Below, piece after piece: positions 1 through 9,879 of a stretch of 64,000 bases of DNA; positions within the stretch are counted from its first letter, which is position 1; the number at the start of each line of letters is the position of its first letter. The notes under the pieces were generated by a model, which was not told where the DNA came from, ran no database searches, and was given only the letters and a program-made list of their open reading frames with translations. This stretch comes from SELP01 sp035969385 (GTDB lineage Bacteria; Pseudomonadota; Alphaproteobacteria; Rhodobacterales; Rhodobacteraceae): positions 1 through 64,000 of the forward strand of contig NZ_JAYKKJ010000006.1 of NCBI RefSeq assembly GCF_035969385.1, written 5' to 3'. A program made the translations under genes and the position numbers.

Positions 1-139
1 AGAAAGCATCGTTCCGATGGACCAGAGGCCCACGATGCACTAACAATCAAACCGGACCACCCGATGGGGGCACGCCAAGACCGCTTGGGGCCTTTTCGCA
101 AACATGGGCGAAGACACTGGAAAGACAGGGATAATCGCA

Positions 140-604
140 ATGCCACTTCACGAAGCCACCGTATCGTGGCGCCAGACCTCGGGCGACTTCGCCAAAGGCA
201 CCTACAACCGCGCCCACCAATGGGCCTTCGATGGGGGCGCAACATGCCCGGCGTCCGCCTCTCCGCATGTGGTCCCGCCGCCAATGTCAGACCCGTTGGG
301 CATTGACCCGGAAGAGGCATTCATCGCCGCAATCGCCGCGTGCCATATGTTATGGTTTCTGGATATCGCGCGGCGTTCTGGGTATGCGGCCGCGACCTAC
401 CACGACCGCGCCCAAGGGCAACTGACCGCAAACGACGCTGGCAAGCTTTGGCTGTCGCACGTCGATCTGAGACCCCGCACAACCTGGGCCGACAAGGTCC
501 CATCTCGGCAGGTCTTGGAAAGACTCCATCACGAGGCGCACGAGAATTGCTATATCGCGAATTCGGTCACAACGAGGATAGACGTCTGGCCAGAGTCAAA
601 GTGA
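140..604 (+). CDS. OsmC/Ohr-family peroxiredoxin-like protein
   Basis: Predicted 154-residue cytosolic OsmC-superfamily protein; characterised members reduce organic or inorganic hydroperoxides through a Cys pair. Both conserved cysteines are visible: Cys68 in AACHM, on the central helix, and Cys137 in ENCYIA. The SDPLGIDPEEAF segment before Cys68 is typical of the family. The ATG at 140 is chosen over the in-frame codon at 104 because ACAGGG lies 9-10 bases upstream and the protein then starts at the expected first strand. It stands alone and converges with the histidine kinase gene that ends at 711. Peroxidase substrate is inferred only from the family. Confidence 0.88.
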   Translation: MPLHEATVSWRQTSGDFAKGTYNRAHQWAFDGGATCPASASPHVVPPPMSDPLGIDPEEAFIAAIAACHMLWFLDIARRSGYAAATYHDRAQGQLTANDAGKLWLSHVDLRPRTTWADKVPSRQVLERLHHEAHENCYIANSVTTRIDVWPESK

Positions 605-710
605 TGTCGGCCATGGATGCAGCAGGTTTCCACCCAACACAAAGCAGATTCCGCGCAACGAACAGATCCTTTTCCGACGACCGTTCAATTGCACGGCCCG
701 CCCCCGCCGG

Positions 711-1667
711 TCAGAACCGGATTTCAAACGCGGCGCCGCCGGGTTGATCAAGCAGGCGAATGGTGCCGCCCTGCGCTGCGACCAGCCGCTGAACAATCGC
801 CAGCCCCATCCCGGTGCCCCCGTGATCTCGCCGGGTCGTGAAGAACGGATCGAAGATCCGAACCCGGTTTCCCGGCGAAACTCCGGGCCCGTCATCAAGG
901 ATCGTGATCCCGCCTGCGGTCGCGGCAAGCCGGACACACCCGGCCCCCTGTTCGGCAGCGTTGGCCAATAGCTGGTCGAGAATAAGTTGAATGCAATCCT
1001 GTGGCATCGGGAGCGTTGAATCGGCATCGAGCACGATCTCCAGGTCCGGGAACCGCTCTTGCAGCCGGGGCAGCGCCGGGGCCAGCTGGCCGGTTCCCTG
1101 TCCAATCTGACGCTCGGCCATGGCATGACGGCGGAGCGCATCCAGAAGAGTCGTCATTCGTTCTGTTGCGGTGTTGATCTGGTCGATCAGGGTATCGCGT
1201 TCGTCCTGCCGCAGGCCGTCGTCCTGCAACAACTCTGCCGCGCCGCGCAGGGTGGTCAGGGGCGATTTCAATTCATGAGTGACATGGTCGGCATAGGCGC
1301 GAAGCATATCGGCCCGCCGTTGCAAGCTGTCGCCCATGTCGAAAACGCTTTGCCCAAGGGTCGAAAACTCAGGCGTACCAAAGTGGGTTGGCGGGGCCGC
1401 GTCCAGTCCCTTTGCGACGGACCGGGCATAGTCGGTCAGGTCACGGGCCGGGCGGAGGACAAGCCGCCAGAGCAGGTAGCCAAGGATACTGGTCGCGATC
1501 ACCGCGAGCCAACCGATCATCCAGGATGTTTCACCCCAGCCAAGCACCGACCCCGCGACCCGGAAATAGGCAATCCCGGCCAGCGGCACTGCCAGCACCG
1601 CCGTCAGCGTTCCGCCCAATACCAGCGCCAGCGGTGGCCGCCATTTGCGTGTCACGCGCCCCTGCAT
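711..1667 (-). CDS. Two-component sensor histidine kinase
   Basis: Membrane histidine kinase of 318 residues. Two transmembrane segments (about 12-35 and 47-70) enclose only a ~10-residue periplasmic loop, followed by a HAMP-like linker, the phosphoacceptor His131 in HVTHELKSP, an N box (LLANAAEQ), the G1 box DDGPG and the C-terminal FFTTR and GTGMGL motifs. The start overlaps the end of the response regulator gene by 16 bases, so the two are translationally coupled. The very short periplasmic loop suggests sensing in the membrane or through the membrane-protein partner encoded first in the operon (inference). The signal is unknown. Confidence 0.9.
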   Translation of the reverse strand: MQGRVTRKWRPPLALVLGGTLTAVLAVPLAGIAYFRVAGSVLGWGETSWMIGWLAVIATSILGYLLWRLVLRPARDLTDYARSVAKGLDAAPPTHFGTPEFSTLGQSVFDMGDSLQRRADMLRAYADHVTHELKSPLTTLRGAAELLQDDGLRQDERDTLIDQINTATERMTTLLDALRRHAMAERQIGQGTGQLAPALPRLQERFPDLEIVLDADSTLPMPQDCIQLILDQLLANAAEQGAGCVRLAATAGGITILDDGPGVSPGNRVRIFDPFFTTRRDHGGTGMGLAIVQRLVAAQGGTIRLLDQPGGAAFEIRF

Positions 1668-2341
1668 TGCCCCATCCGGATACCAACCCCATGAACCGTT
1701 TCAATCGCGTCTTCGCACCCGGCCTTGGCCAGCTTTGCCCGCAGGTTGCGCAAATGGCTGTCCAGCGTCCGGTCGGACACATCCACATTCACCCCATAGA
1801 CCTTATCCACCAACCTAGGCCGAGGCGTCACCCTGTCCGGGCTGGACATCAAGAGCGCCAAAAGCTCCATCTCGCGCGCGGTCAATGGAACCGAGGCATC
1901 GCCCACAAGGGCAAGGTGGCGATCCGGATCGACGGCCAGAACCCCGTGCCGCAGGCCCGAAGTTCCGGACTGTGCCGGACCGCTGCGTTTCAGGATCGCC
2001 TTGATCCGCGCAACCAGTTCGCGGGGCGAAAACGGTTTGGCGACATAATCGTCCGCCCCCATTTCCAGCCCGACGATCCTGTCCACCTCATCGGCATGGG
2101 CCGTCAGAAACAGCACCGGGACATCGGAGGTCTTTCGCAGGGCCCGGCACAGGTCCAGACCGTCCATCTCGGGCAGGCCGATATCAAGCACGACAAGATC
2201 GGGACCGCGCGTCAGGGCCAGGTCCAGCCCGGTCCGGCCATCTGATGCTTCCTCCACCGCCATCCCGGCCTTGGTCAACGCGATCCGGACAATGTCGCGG
2301 ATTTGTTTGTCATCTTCGACGATCAGGATCGTACTGGTCAT
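1652..2341 (-). CDS. OmpR/PhoB-type response regulator
   Basis: Response regulator of 229 residues: receiver domain with acidic pocket (VEDD, residues 8-11), phosphoacceptor Asp53 in VLDIGLPEMDG and Lys102 in AKPF, then a winged-helix DNA-binding domain (about 125-229) ending in the usual VHGVGIRM recognition-wing region. The ATG at 2341 shares the bases ATGA with the stop of the upstream membrane-protein gene, which fixes the start; longer readings run into that gene. Partner of the kinase at 711-1667. Target genes cannot be told from the sequence, but autoregulation of this operon is likely. Confidence 0.92.
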   Translation of the reverse strand: MTSTILIVEDDKQIRDIVRIALTKAGMAVEEASDGRTGLDLALTRGPDLVVLDIGLPEMDGLDLCRALRKTSDVPVLFLTAHADEVDRIVGLEMGADDYVAKPFSPRELVARIKAILKRSGPAQSGTSGLRHGVLAVDPDRHLALVGDASVPLTAREMELLALLMSSPDRVTPRPRLVDKVYGVNVDVSDRTLDSHLRNLRAKLAKAGCEDAIETVHGVGIRMGQCRGA

Positions 2342-3873
2342 CTTTCGCCCTGCCCCCGCGTTTCGATCCCTGCCAAGGTAGTCCGCAACCTCCAGTTCCG
2401 GTAGCCCCATTCCCGCCAGTCCTGCGGGACCGGGGCCGTCTCCCGGATCATCCGATCGCCGTAACAAAAGGCGCGCCCGGTCGTCGCCTCCCACCGACGA
2501 ATGGCCGGGAGCGCATCGGGGCCAAGGCCGCAAACATAATAGCGGTCGATCTTGTGGGCGGGCTGATGGCGCAGGTTGTGATCCGCCACGACGCCGGCAA
2601 AGCTGACAAAACAGCAGGCGTAAAGCGTACCCAGCGATGCTGCGCCCGACCAGCCCACAAGCCACCCCGCCGAATACCCTTTCCACAGCTGCCAGAACAT
2701 CAGAGACAACCCGACGACAACCAGCGCCATCCAGATCGCCGCCGCGACTCGCCACAGGGTCAGCCCATAGGCGTCAACGTAGAGATCCAGCCGAAGAAGC
2801 GACGACACGACAAGCACCACCGTTTGGCCCAGCCAAAGGTAGAGCAAGGGACGCAACCCCCGCCGCCCGTCAAGGTGCCGCTGCGCAAGCAACGCGAACC
2901 CGCCGGCCAGAAGGGCAACCCCCAGCAGCGGATAGGCCCCGCGATGCGCATAGGCGGCATAGCTGATCCCGTCGGGCAAACCGACCCCGCCCCACAGGTA
3001 GGCGCTATCGGTCAGGGTTTGCGCCGCGAAAAGGATGTTGAACACAACCAGCCCCCGCAAAAGCGACCGGCTGTTCAGGCCCGGAACGCGTAGGATCGGC
3101 CAATCCTTCCCCGGAAGGGTCAGGCGTTCGCGAAAAACGGCGATGCGCAACGCGGGCCACATGATCCAGAACAGGCCAAGCCACAAGAACACCCGCTCTG
3201 CGCCGATGGCCGGTAGGCTCCAATCCGTCACCCGGATGACCCAGCCGTCAATCAAGGGATTGGCGAGGGCGAACAGAGCAAGGAAAACCGCCCCCAATCC
3301 CAACGGGATCAACCAATCCCCCATGACGCCCCTGATCCGCGCTGACAGACCCCTTTTTCGGTCCAGCACGTTTGGTAATTTGATGATGTCGTCGACATTC
3401 CGATCAAGTCCCAGATAGGGCAGCCGTAGCCCGGACCGCAAAAGGGCTGGAATATCGGGGTGTCGGGTCCCAAAGGCCAATCGGACAATGAAATGGACGC
3501 ACCCGAAGATCAGGAAACTGATGGACAGGGCATTTGCCTGAACGATCACCGGCAGGATCGCGACCAAAAGCAAGCCCCATCCCCAGATCAGGTTTTGAGC
3601 AGAGACAGGACGCCGGAAGGAGAATTGCGCCGCCGCCGCGATGGAGAGTGCCAGCGGAACAAGCGAAAGCCCCGGCAGGATACCCCAGACCAACCGGTCG
3701 GCCAGGATGATCAGCCCGCACAGGATCGCAACTTGCATGCCCCCGTCGGATTGCCGGTCTTCATCCCGCGGCGCCCCGCCTCCGCGCGACACATCGGCAG
3801 CCATCCACCAAGCATCCTTTGCCAACCCCGGAGGCAGGCCGCGAACCAGAAAAATCTTCATCGTCAACTCCAT
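2338..3873 (-). CDS. DUF4153/DUF4173-type polytopic membrane protein
   Basis: Protein of 511 residues with roughly ten hydrophobic segments in its N-terminal and middle parts and a soluble C-terminal tail of about 100 residues. The middle carries an AYAHRGAYPLLGVALLAGG segment that I recognise from DUF4173/DUF4153 membrane proteins; function is unknown. Start at 3873 (AGGA 5 bases upstream) or 3861 (GGAG 6 bases upstream); both have good ribosome-binding sites. The stop overlaps the response regulator start by 4 bases, so it is the first gene of a three-gene operon. A sensory accessory or regulated membrane factor for the kinase is an inference from coupling. Confidence 0.8.
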   Translation of the reverse strand: MELTMKIFLVRGLPPGLAKDAWWMAADVSRGGGAPRDEDRQSDGGMQVAILCGLIILADRLVWGILPGLSLVPLALSIAAAAQFSFRRPVSAQNLIWGWGLLLVAILPVIVQANALSISFLIFGCVHFIVRLAFGTRHPDIPALLRSGLRLPYLGLDRNVDDIIKLPNVLDRKRGLSARIRGVMGDWLIPLGLGAVFLALFALANPLIDGWVIRVTDWSLPAIGAERVFLWLGLFWIMWPALRIAVFRERLTLPGKDWPILRVPGLNSRSLLRGLVVFNILFAAQTLTDSAYLWGGVGLPDGISYAAYAHRGAYPLLGVALLAGGFALLAQRHLDGRRGLRPLLYLWLGQTVVLVVSSLLRLDLYVDAYGLTLWRVAAAIWMALVVVGLSLMFWQLWKGYSAGWLVGWSGAASLGTLYACCFVSFAGVVADHNLRHQPAHKIDRYYVCGLGPDALPAIRRWEATTGRAFCYGDRMIRETAPVPQDWREWGYRNWRLRTTLAGIETRGQGER

Positions 3874-4057
3874 ATCATTCCTGCCCCGATGTTTAGGACC
3901 AGGACGTGCATCTATTGGTGCTGGAGTTGTGCAGATCCCGTGCAAGAGCCTTCTGTCACCACGCTCAGAAGGTGTAACCGCTGGACAGACCTGGAATCCC
4001 CGGCTCCCCGGGAAGGGGACGGATCTCAAGCCGACCTTCTACAGATTTCTTTGGAGA

Positions 4058-4134
4058 TGGCGGACCCAAGAGGATTCGAACCTCTGGCCTCTGCCTTCGG
4101 AGGGCAGCGCTCTATCCAGCTGAGCTATGGGTCC
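4058..4134 (-). tRNA. tRNA-Arg (anticodon CCG)
   Basis: Reading the minus strand gives a full cloverleaf: acceptor GGACCCA pairing with TGGGTCC, D arm GCTC/GAGC, anticodon stem CTGCC/GGCAG around loop CTCCGAA (anticodon CCG), T arm AGAGG-TTCGAAT-CCTCT, discriminator G and an encoded CCA at 4058-4060. Length 77 including CCA. It decodes CGG. Confidence 0.97.
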
Positions 4135-4263
4135 GCGTGGGCTGTCGTATAGGACAAGCCGCGGCAGGCCGCAATCGCAAAAACAAGGACGAGGCGCGGC
4201 AAATTCCTGTTGCCTGTTTCAGCGCCTGCCCCACTATATCCCTAACTCTGCAATGAGGTTTCA

Positions 4264-5775
4264 ATGTCGTTATCGTCTACGGCCCGGCCCGTGCCCCTGT
4301 GGCTTCTGGTGGGCCTCCAAACAGCGGTCTCCGCCGCCTCTCTTACGGTCGAGATCGTGGCGGGCCGAGTCCTCGCCCCGCATGTGGGCATGTCGCTCTA
4401 TACCTGGACAAGTGTGATCGCGGTGGTCCTGGCCGGGTTTTCGGCCGGTCACTGGTGGGGCGGACGGCTGGCGGAACGCCCCGCGCCGGATGCGCTGCGG
4501 GCGACGGGCTGGGCGCTCATCTGGGCAGCGCTGACGACGGCCGTGTCGATCAGCCTGCTGCACCTTGTGGCTACCCCGGTTCTTGATGCGGTGGGGCACC
4601 CGGTCTGGGGGATTGCGATCCTTTGCGCCCTGGTGTTCTTCCTCCCGTCCTATTTCGCCGGGGTCCCTGCCCCGGTGCTGGCGCAGATTGCCGTGACCGA
4701 TAACGCCCGGTCCGGTCAGGCGCTTGGGGCGATCTTCGCGGCGGGCGCGATCGGGGCCATCGCCGGCACGCTGCTGGCCGGGTTCCTGTTCATCAGCTGG
4801 CTGGGGTCCGCCGGAACGCTGGCTGCCGTCACCGTCACCTATCTTGTCACGGCAGCCCTATGTTTCCGGCTGGCCGGGCGCGGGGCATGGACCTTACCCG
4901 CGCTGGCGGGCATCGGCGCGGTGGTGCTGGCCGGAGTTGCGCTGGCGGCCCCTGCCCCCTGCGACCGGGAAAGCCGGTATTTCTGCATTCGGGTTCTGGA
5001 CATGTCGGCCAGCCCGGACCACCCCGTGAACCTGATGGTGATCGACCATCTGGGGCACGGAATGGGCGCGCGTGATCTGCCGCAGGTGATGTTCACCGAA
5101 CACGCCGCCATGCTGAAGGCGCTTGCCACCCTGCGCGCCCCACATGATGCCTTCACCAGCTACCACATTGGCGGGGGCAGCTATTCCGTCCCCCGTGCCC
5201 TGGCCGACATGGGCACCGGAGAGATCACCGTGGCCGAGATCGACCCCGAGGTGACCGAGGTCGCCGCCGAGGACTTCTGGTTCGATCCCGCCAGCGCCAC
5301 CATCTTTCACGAAGACGCCCGACGCGCGCTTCTGACCCGGCCGGACCGGCACTACGACGTGATCCTTGGCGATGCCTTCACCGATGTGGCCGTCCCGGCC
5401 CATCTGGTTACGCGCGAATTCTTTGAACTGGTGCGGGACCGGCTGACCCCGGACGGGACCTACTTGATGAATGTCATAGACTACGAGGACCGGCTGGATG
5501 CGCTCGCCAGTATCGTCGCCACCCTTCGGGAGGTGTTCCCGGTGGTCGAGGTTTGGACCCATGCCGCCCAACCCGATCCCGGCGCCCGGATGGTCTTTGT
5601 GGTCGTGGCGGGCCAAACCCCGACCGAGGCTGGCAGCCTCCGCGCCCCGGCCCCGGACCAGATGGTTTTCGCTGCGCTTGATCCCGCGTTCCTGACCGAG
5701 ATTCTGTCCGGCAAGGGGTTGGTCCTTACCGATGACTACGCGCCGATAGATCGCCTAGTTGGCCGGCCCGACTGA
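4264..5775 (+). CDS. Fused membrane / spermidine-synthase-like protein
   Basis: Protein of 503 residues. The N-terminal half (about 10-235) holds seven or so hydrophobic helices; the C-terminal half (about 240-500) has the Rossmann fold of polyamine synthases, with YHIGGGSYSVPRAL (glycine-rich SAM-type loop), VAEIDPEV and VILGDAFTD motifs. Fusions of this kind are annotated as fused MFS/spermidine synthase; no aminopropyl transfer is proven for most. The ATG at 4264 has GAGG 5 bases upstream. It follows tRNA-Arg on the opposite strand and ends 10 bases before the dispersed repeat element. Role in polyamine or related metabolism is inferred from the domain only. Confidence 0.85.
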   Translation: MSLSSTARPVPLWLLVGLQTAVSAASLTVEIVAGRVLAPHVGMSLYTWTSVIAVVLAGFSAGHWWGGRLAERPAPDALRATGWALIWAALTTAVSISLLHLVATPVLDAVGHPVWGIAILCALVFFLPSYFAGVPAPVLAQIAVTDNARSGQALGAIFAAGAIGAIAGTLLAGFLFISWLGSAGTLAAVTVTYLVTAALCFRLAGRGAWTLPALAGIGAVVLAGVALAAPAPCDRESRYFCIRVLDMSASPDHPVNLMVIDHLGHGMGARDLPQVMFTEHAAMLKALATLRAPHDAFTSYHIGGGSYSVPRALADMGTGEITVAEIDPEVTEVAAEDFWFDPASATIFHEDARRALLTRPDRHYDVILGDAFTDVAVPAHLVTREFFELVRDRLTPDGTYLMNVIDYEDRLDALASIVATLREVFPVVEVWTHAAQPDPGARMVFVVVAGQTPTEAGSLRAPAPDQMVFAALDPAFLTEILSGKGLVLTDDYAPIDRLVGRPD

Positions 5776-5785
5776 TCCGGAATGG

Positions 5786-5985
5786 GGGTCAAGTCCCACC
5801 TTACCCGGGGGCGCTTCGCCCCCCCACCAGATAGTTCATGGCCCCCAGAGGATATTTGAGATCCAAAGAAGGATGGACGCTCAGTCCAGCCCCCTTCTTT
5901 GGGTCGATAAATATCCCGGGGTGAATGGCCCGGAACGGGCCAGAGGGGCCGCGCCCCTGTAACGTAAGGTGGGTTTTAACCCACC
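5786..5985 (+). repeat. Composite TIR repeat element, copy 1 (complete)
   Basis: About 200 bp between convergent stop codons. The right end is a perfect palindrome, GGTGGGTT-TT-AACCCACC minus two central bases (5968-5985); the left end (5786-5800) is a degenerate version in the opposite sense, so the element has terminal inverted repeats built on TAAGGTGGGT. Internal shared blocks are an ATGGACGCT segment near 5873-5890, CTTCTTTGGGTC-ATAAATATC near 5895-5914 and GAATGGCCCG-GGGCCAGAGGGG near 5922-5947. The same blocks occur in reverse orientation at 58566-58749 and, right half only, at 20198-20295. The hairpins could end transcription from both sides. Confidence 0.8.
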
Positions 5986-5991
5986 ACCCCC

Positions 5992-7212
5992 TTAGCCGAA
6001 CAGCTCGTGGCACAGCTCCAGCGCATCGATCAGCGCATCCACCTCGGCCCGCGTGTTATAGAGCCCGAAGGACGCCCGGCAGGTCGCCCCGACCCCAAGG
6101 TGATCCATCAGCGGCATGGCGCAATGGGTTCCGGCCCGGACCGCGACCCCCTTCTTGTCCAGCACGGTCGAGATGTCATGCGCATGCGCCGCCCCTTCCA
6201 GCGTAAAGGAAAAGATCGCGGCCTTGTCTTCGGCCTGCCCCTGTATGTTCAGCCAGTTCAGCCCCTTGAAGCGCTCTTCGGCATAGGCGCGCAGATCGGC
6301 CTCGTGCCGGGCGATGTTGTCCATCCCCAGCCCCATCAGGTAATCCAGCGCCACGCCAAAGCCGATCTGGTTGACGATCGACGGGGTCCCGGCCTCGAAC
6401 TTCATCGGCGGATCGTTGTAGCTGACCGCATCGCGGCTGACCTCGCGGATCATGTCGCCGCCGCCAAGGAAGGGGCGCATTTCGGCCATCCGGTCGGGAT
6501 GGACCCAGATCGCGCCGGAGCCAGAGGGGCCATAGAGCTTGTGCCCGGTGATCGGGTAGAAATCGCAGCCGATATCCTGCACATCCACCGGCCCGTGCAC
6601 CGCGCCCTGCGACCCGTCCACCAGAACCGGCACGCCCTTGGCCCGCGCGCCCGCGCAAATGCTCTTCACATCGACGATGGTGCCCAGAACGTTGGAGCAC
6701 TGGGTCACCGCGATCAGTCGGGTTTTCGGCCCGATCGCGTCCAGCACCTTTTGCGGGTCAAGGCTCCCGTCAGGCTCGGTCTCGACCCACTTGAGAACCA
6801 CCCCCTGCCGTTCCCGCAGGAAATGCCAGGGCACGATATTGGCGTGGTGTTCCATCACCGACAGGATGATCTCGTCCCCGGCCTGAAGGCGCGGCGCGGC
6901 CCAGCTGTAGGCCACCATGTTGATGCCTTCGGTGGTGCCGGAGTTGAGGATGATCTCGTCCTCGGACCGCGCGTTCAGGAATTTGGCGATCACCCCCCGG
7001 ACACTTTCGTATTTGTCGGTCGCAAGGTTCGACAGGAAATGCAGGCCCCGGTGGACGTTGGAATATTCCGCCTCGTAGGCATGGCGCACCGCGTCGATCA
7101 CCACCTGCGGTTTCTGGGCCGAGGCGCCGTTGTCGAGGTAGACAAGCGGCTTGCCGTTCACCTGCCGCGACAGGATCGGAAAATCGGCGCGGATCTTTGC
7201 GACGTCATACAT
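5992..7212 (-). CDS. sufS: SufS cysteine desulfurase
   Basis: PLP-dependent enzyme of 406 residues that takes sulfur from cysteine as a persulfide for Fe-S cluster assembly. PLP lysine is Lys225 in ITGHKLYGP; the catalytic cysteine is Cys364 in RAGTHCAMP, the group II (SufS) signature. Other family marks are YLDNGASAQKP and EHHANIVPW. It is the last gene of the suf operon in this window, 9 bases after the YIP1-family gene, and its stop lies 7 bases from a repeat element. No sufE, sufT or sufA follows, so the sulfur acceptor protein must be encoded elsewhere if present (inference). Confidence 0.96.
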   Translation of the reverse strand: MYDVAKIRADFPILSRQVNGKPLVYLDNGASAQKPQVVIDAVRHAYEAEYSNVHRGLHFLSNLATDKYESVRGVIAKFLNARSEDEIILNSGTTEGINMVAYSWAAPRLQAGDEIILSVMEHHANIVPWHFLRERQGVVLKWVETEPDGSLDPQKVLDAIGPKTRLIAVTQCSNVLGTIVDVKSICAGARAKGVPVLVDGSQGAVHGPVDVQDIGCDFYPITGHKLYGPSGSGAIWVHPDRMAEMRPFLGGGDMIREVSRDAVSYNDPPMKFEAGTPSIVNQIGFGVALDYLMGLGMDNIARHEADLRAYAEERFKGLNWLNIQGQAEDKAAIFSFTLEGAAHAHDISTVLDKKGVAVRAGTHCAMPLMDHLGVGATCRASFGLYNTRAEVDALIDALELCHELFG

Positions 7213-7221
7213 GGGAAGTGC

Positions 7222-7701
7222 CTATTGGGTCGCCGCTTCGCGCAGAGACTGGATGAGAATGAAAAGAAAGCCCACGGCCCAAACGACGCCGACCAACGTG
7301 GCCTCGGGCCCCTGCCCGATAAACCCGCGCGTCAACCCGTAAAGCAGCATCGCGGGCGCGCTGGCCAGGATCGCCCAGAACAGTGCCAACCGGACCCGGT
7401 ATGCCGCGATTTGCGACCCGAATACCCGCAGTCCGCCCCAGACCACGATCGACACAAGGTAATAGAACAACGGCCCGACGATCATTGTGCCCACCAGCAG
7501 CGGCCCAACCGCTTCGCCCATGTCGGTGCCTGCCAGATGGGCCTCGCGCGACAGGCGCGGCCATTGCGACACGAAGGCGATGAACGACCCGGCCATCAGG
7601 AAGGCCAGCGCCCGGTCTTCCCGCTGCCCCATATCCAGAAGCCGGCGCATGACCACGCGGGGTCTGCGCCAGCTTTGGAAGATGTCGGTGGAAACCGCCA
7701 T
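7222..7701 (-). CDS. YIP1-family membrane protein in suf operon
   Basis: Protein of 159 residues with four or five hydrophobic segments (about 33-50, 66-95, 105-130, 135-152), resembling small YIP1-family membrane proteins seen in suf loci of this bacterial group. The start at 7701 follows the sufD stop with a 1-base gap, and the stop is 9 bases before sufS, so it is certainly co-transcribed. Its job in Fe-S assembly, if any, is unknown; membrane anchoring of the machinery is only a guess. Confidence 0.75.
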   Translation of the reverse strand: MAVSTDIFQSWRRPRVVMRRLLDMGQREDRALAFLMAGSFIAFVSQWPRLSREAHLAGTDMGEAVGPLLVGTMIVGPLFYYLVSIVVWGGLRVFGSQIAAYRVRLALFWAILASAPAMLLYGLTRGFIGQGPEATLVGVVWAVGFLFILIQSLREAATQ

Positions 7702-7702
7702 C

Positions 7703-9000
7703 CTAACGCCGCCGCGACAGCCAGCCGGACAGCCGGTCCAGCATGTCTTCGGCCAGCCGTTCGTCCTCGATCTCCTCCAGCGCCTCGCCAAGGAACGAAA
7801 GGGTCAGAAGGTCAGTCGCCTCGTCCACCGGCACCCCGCGCGACCGCAGGTAGAACAGCGCCTCTTCGTCGATCGCACCGCTGGTGGACCCGTGCGAACA
7901 GGCCACGTCATCGGCATAGATTTCCAGCTCCGGCTTGGCGAGGAACTGGCTGTCCTCGTCCAGAAGCAGGGATTGCGAAATCTGGTAGCCGTCGGTCTTC
8001 TGCGCGCCGGGCTGGACAAGAATCTTGCCCTGGAACACGCCGGTCGCACCGTTGCGCAGCACCTTCTTGAAAACCTGGCGGCTTTCGCAGTTCACCGCGT
8101 CGTGGGTGATGAACACCGTGTCGTCGTGATGGAAATCGCGCCCGTCGCCGACGCAGGCCCCGGCCACATGGGCCACGGCATCATCGCCAGTCAATTCAAC
8201 GATGGTTTCGTTGCGGGTCAGGACGCCGTTGAAGGTCATGGTGAAGGACTTGAACGTGCTTTCCGCGCCCAGCCGGGCATATGTGCCGGTCACGGCGCGG
8301 CGTTCATGGTCCCGCCCCTGTGCGCGGACGTGGTGGAAGGCGCCGCCGTCGGCCACATCGACCTCCATCACCTTGGAAAACCGTGCCGCTGCCGGGCCGG
8401 TTTCCAGCAGGGTCAGATCGGCCCCTGCCTCGACGCGGACCAGATGGTGCAGCATCGCGTCCGAGGTCTCGGACTGATGCAGGTAGATCAGGTTGATCGG
8501 TTTTGACGCCTTGCCGGTGGCCCGGATCACCACGCCATCCGCCGCAAAGGCCGTGTTCAGCGCGGCCAGCGGACGGTCGACCTTGGATTGGGCATTGCGG
8601 GCTTCCAGCACGCCGTAGATATCCTTGGCCCAGTGAATGTCCTTGGTGCAGGCATCCGACAGACGTTCAATCTCGACCCCGGCCAGCGACAGATCATCCG
8701 AGGCGGCGGGGTCGAACACGCCATCGACAAAGACAATCTTCACCCGGTCGATCGCATCGAACAGCGGGCCTTCGTCGTTGTGAAACAGCGCGGCCTTGGG
8801 GGCCTCGGCCGCGACCAGCGATGCCGGGTCGGTGTATTTCCAGTATTCGTCACGCCGATGCGGCAGGCCCATGGCGGTGACGCGGGACAGCGCGGCCTTG
8901 CGCGCCTCGGTCGCCCAGCCTGCCCCCTCGGGCAGGGTCAGGGCGGCCAGCCGTGCCTCGGCCGCTTCGACCTTCAGCGGTTGCAGCTTGGTGGCGGCCA

Positions 9001-9001
<1 letters not shown>
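7703..9001 (-). CDS. sufD: SufD, Fe-S scaffold subunit
   Basis: Predicted 432-residue SufD, the partner of SufB in the SufBC2D scaffold. It has the beta-helix core typical of the family, with late motifs GKILVQPGAQKTDGYQISQSLLL and CSHGSTSGAIDEEALFYLRSRG containing the conserved Cys and His near the SufB interface. The ATG at 9001 overlaps the sufC stop as TGATG; a GTG one codon earlier is less likely. Lies between sufC and the YIP1-family gene. Confidence 0.95.
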
Positions 9002-9756
<755 letters not shown>

Positions 9757-9781
9757 TTTATTCTCCAGCAACTGGACGAAG

Positions 9782-9845
9782 GGCCGCGGCGCGGCCCGGG
9801 GTTTCGGAAAACGCCAAAAGGCCCGCCCGGGCGATCCGGGCAGGC
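9782..9845 (-). terminator. Two hairpins between operon genes and sufC
   Basis: On the minus strand a 10-bp stem (positions 9845-9836 pairing with 9830-9821, one T-G pair, loop ATCGC) is followed by CTTTTGGCGTTTT, the form of a Rho-independent terminator. A second perfect 7-bp stem (GGGCCGC / GCGGCCC, 9781-9797) lies just downstream. They sit after the stop at 9880 and before sufC at 9756, so they could attenuate read-through or protect mRNA ends. No promoter for sufC was recognised with confidence between them and the gene. Confidence 0.6.
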
Positions 9846-9879
9846 GCAGAAGGCAAAGGACGAGTGGCGACGGGTGCCG

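Noticed and set aside
6007..8070. 687-codon plus-strand open frame opposite sufS, the YIP1 gene and sufD
   Set aside because: It mirrors genuine suf genes on the other strand; its product is His/Arg/Pro-rich low-complexity sequence typical of GC-rich antisense frames.
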